Positions 58,942 through 58,989 of a stretch of DNA of 58,989 bases are shown in pieces. The position numbers and the translations under genes are program-made. This DNA comes from an uncultured Bacteroidia bacterium (GTDB lineage: Bacteria > Bacteroidota > Bacteroidia > Bacteroidales > UBA932): positions 1-58,989 of the forward strand of contig CADAIT010000014.1 in the NCBI GenBank assembly GCA_902788095.1, in the 5' to 3' direction. The first letter of the stretch is position 1. The number at the start of each line of letters is the position of its first letter. The notes under the pieces were generated by a model that saw only the letters and a program-made list of their open reading frames with translations, did not search any database and was not told the DNA's origin.

Positions 58942-58989
58942 AAAAGGAGGTGTTCCAGCCACACCTTCCGGTACGGCTACCTTGTTACG
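58942..58989 (-). rRNA. rrs: 16S rRNA, 3' end (partial)
   Basis: The last 48 bases of the 16S gene on the minus strand: GTAACAAGGTAGCCGTACCGGAAGGTG-type sequence ending GGCTGGAACACCTCCTTT, including the anti-Shine-Dalgarno CCTCC. The rest continues beyond the window. No 23S or 5S gene follows downstream on this strand. Confidence 0.96.

Noticed and set aside
1-58989. CRISPR array or cas genes
   Set aside because: No regularly spaced identical direct repeats and no Cas motifs were seen; the repeats present are two-copy or short tandem.

Overview
The window reads as Bacteroidales chromosome. The evidence is promoters of the TAnnTTTG (-7) type before most transcription units, SusC/SusD pairs, lipoprotein signals everywhere, a sensor of the regulator-propeller class, an S16 protein with an Ala/Lys/Glu-rich tail, and an almost complete lack of Shine-Dalgarno sequences. 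The coding GC content is high for the order, which would fit an uncultured gut or rumen lineage, but genus cannot be read from this sequence.

Layout. 1-750: remnants plus a small winged-helix protein. 753-4195: secreted amidohydrolase, then a divergent radical SAM/lipoprotein pair. 4196-4967: gene graveyard with a two-gene remnant and a double-hairpin repeat. 4968-32709: a large arabinan/L-arabinose utilisation region. It holds a GH43 exo-enzyme, then a sugar symporter-araD-araA-kinase operon, then (minus strand) regulator, endo-arabinanase, surface glycan-binding protein, SusC, SusD, second GH43 and GH51, then (plus strand) second GH51, mutarotase and split transketolase. 32710-34099: ECF sigma, anti-sigma-like and Spy-like proteins. 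34101-37653: LolD-like ATPase, phospholipase D-family synthase, tRNA-Pro, rpsP-rimM, tRNA-Leu. 37696-40714: LemA/DUF2207 and DUF975 membrane proteins. 40711-50821: a serine phosphatase with a periplasmic binding protein, and a 2402-residue NRPS (C-A-T-C-A-T-reductase). 50822-51544: repeat-rich gap. 51545-57921: surface adhesin-like lipoprotein with a 54-residue upstream peptide, membrane-bound AraC regulator, small lipoprotein, ABC exporter and acetyltransferase. 57922-58989: truncated kinase gene, mobile-repeat copy, tRNA-Ala, tRNA-Ile and the 3' end of a 16S rRNA gene.

How the genes work together. The surface proteins and secreted GH43/GH51 enzymes bind and cut arabinan. The SusCD pair imports oligosaccharides and the GH51/GH43 enzymes release arabinose. 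The symporter carries arabinose into the cytoplasm, where AraA, the FGGY kinase and AraD make xylulose 5-phosphate for transketolase. The locus regulator has the usual propeller sensor and AraC DNA-binding domain but no kinase or receiver domain, so it probably signals straight through the membrane.

The strongest candidates for new biology are: the single-gene reductase-terminated NRPS (predicted dipeptide aldehyde or pyrazinone); the radical SAM/lipoprotein pair; the binding-protein/phosphatase pair; six genes whose ATG lies only 3-4 bases after the -7 box (predicted leaderless mRNAs); two dispersed structured repeats, each present twice; and a 16S-tRNA-Ile-tRNA-Ala unit that ends in terminators with no 23S gene.
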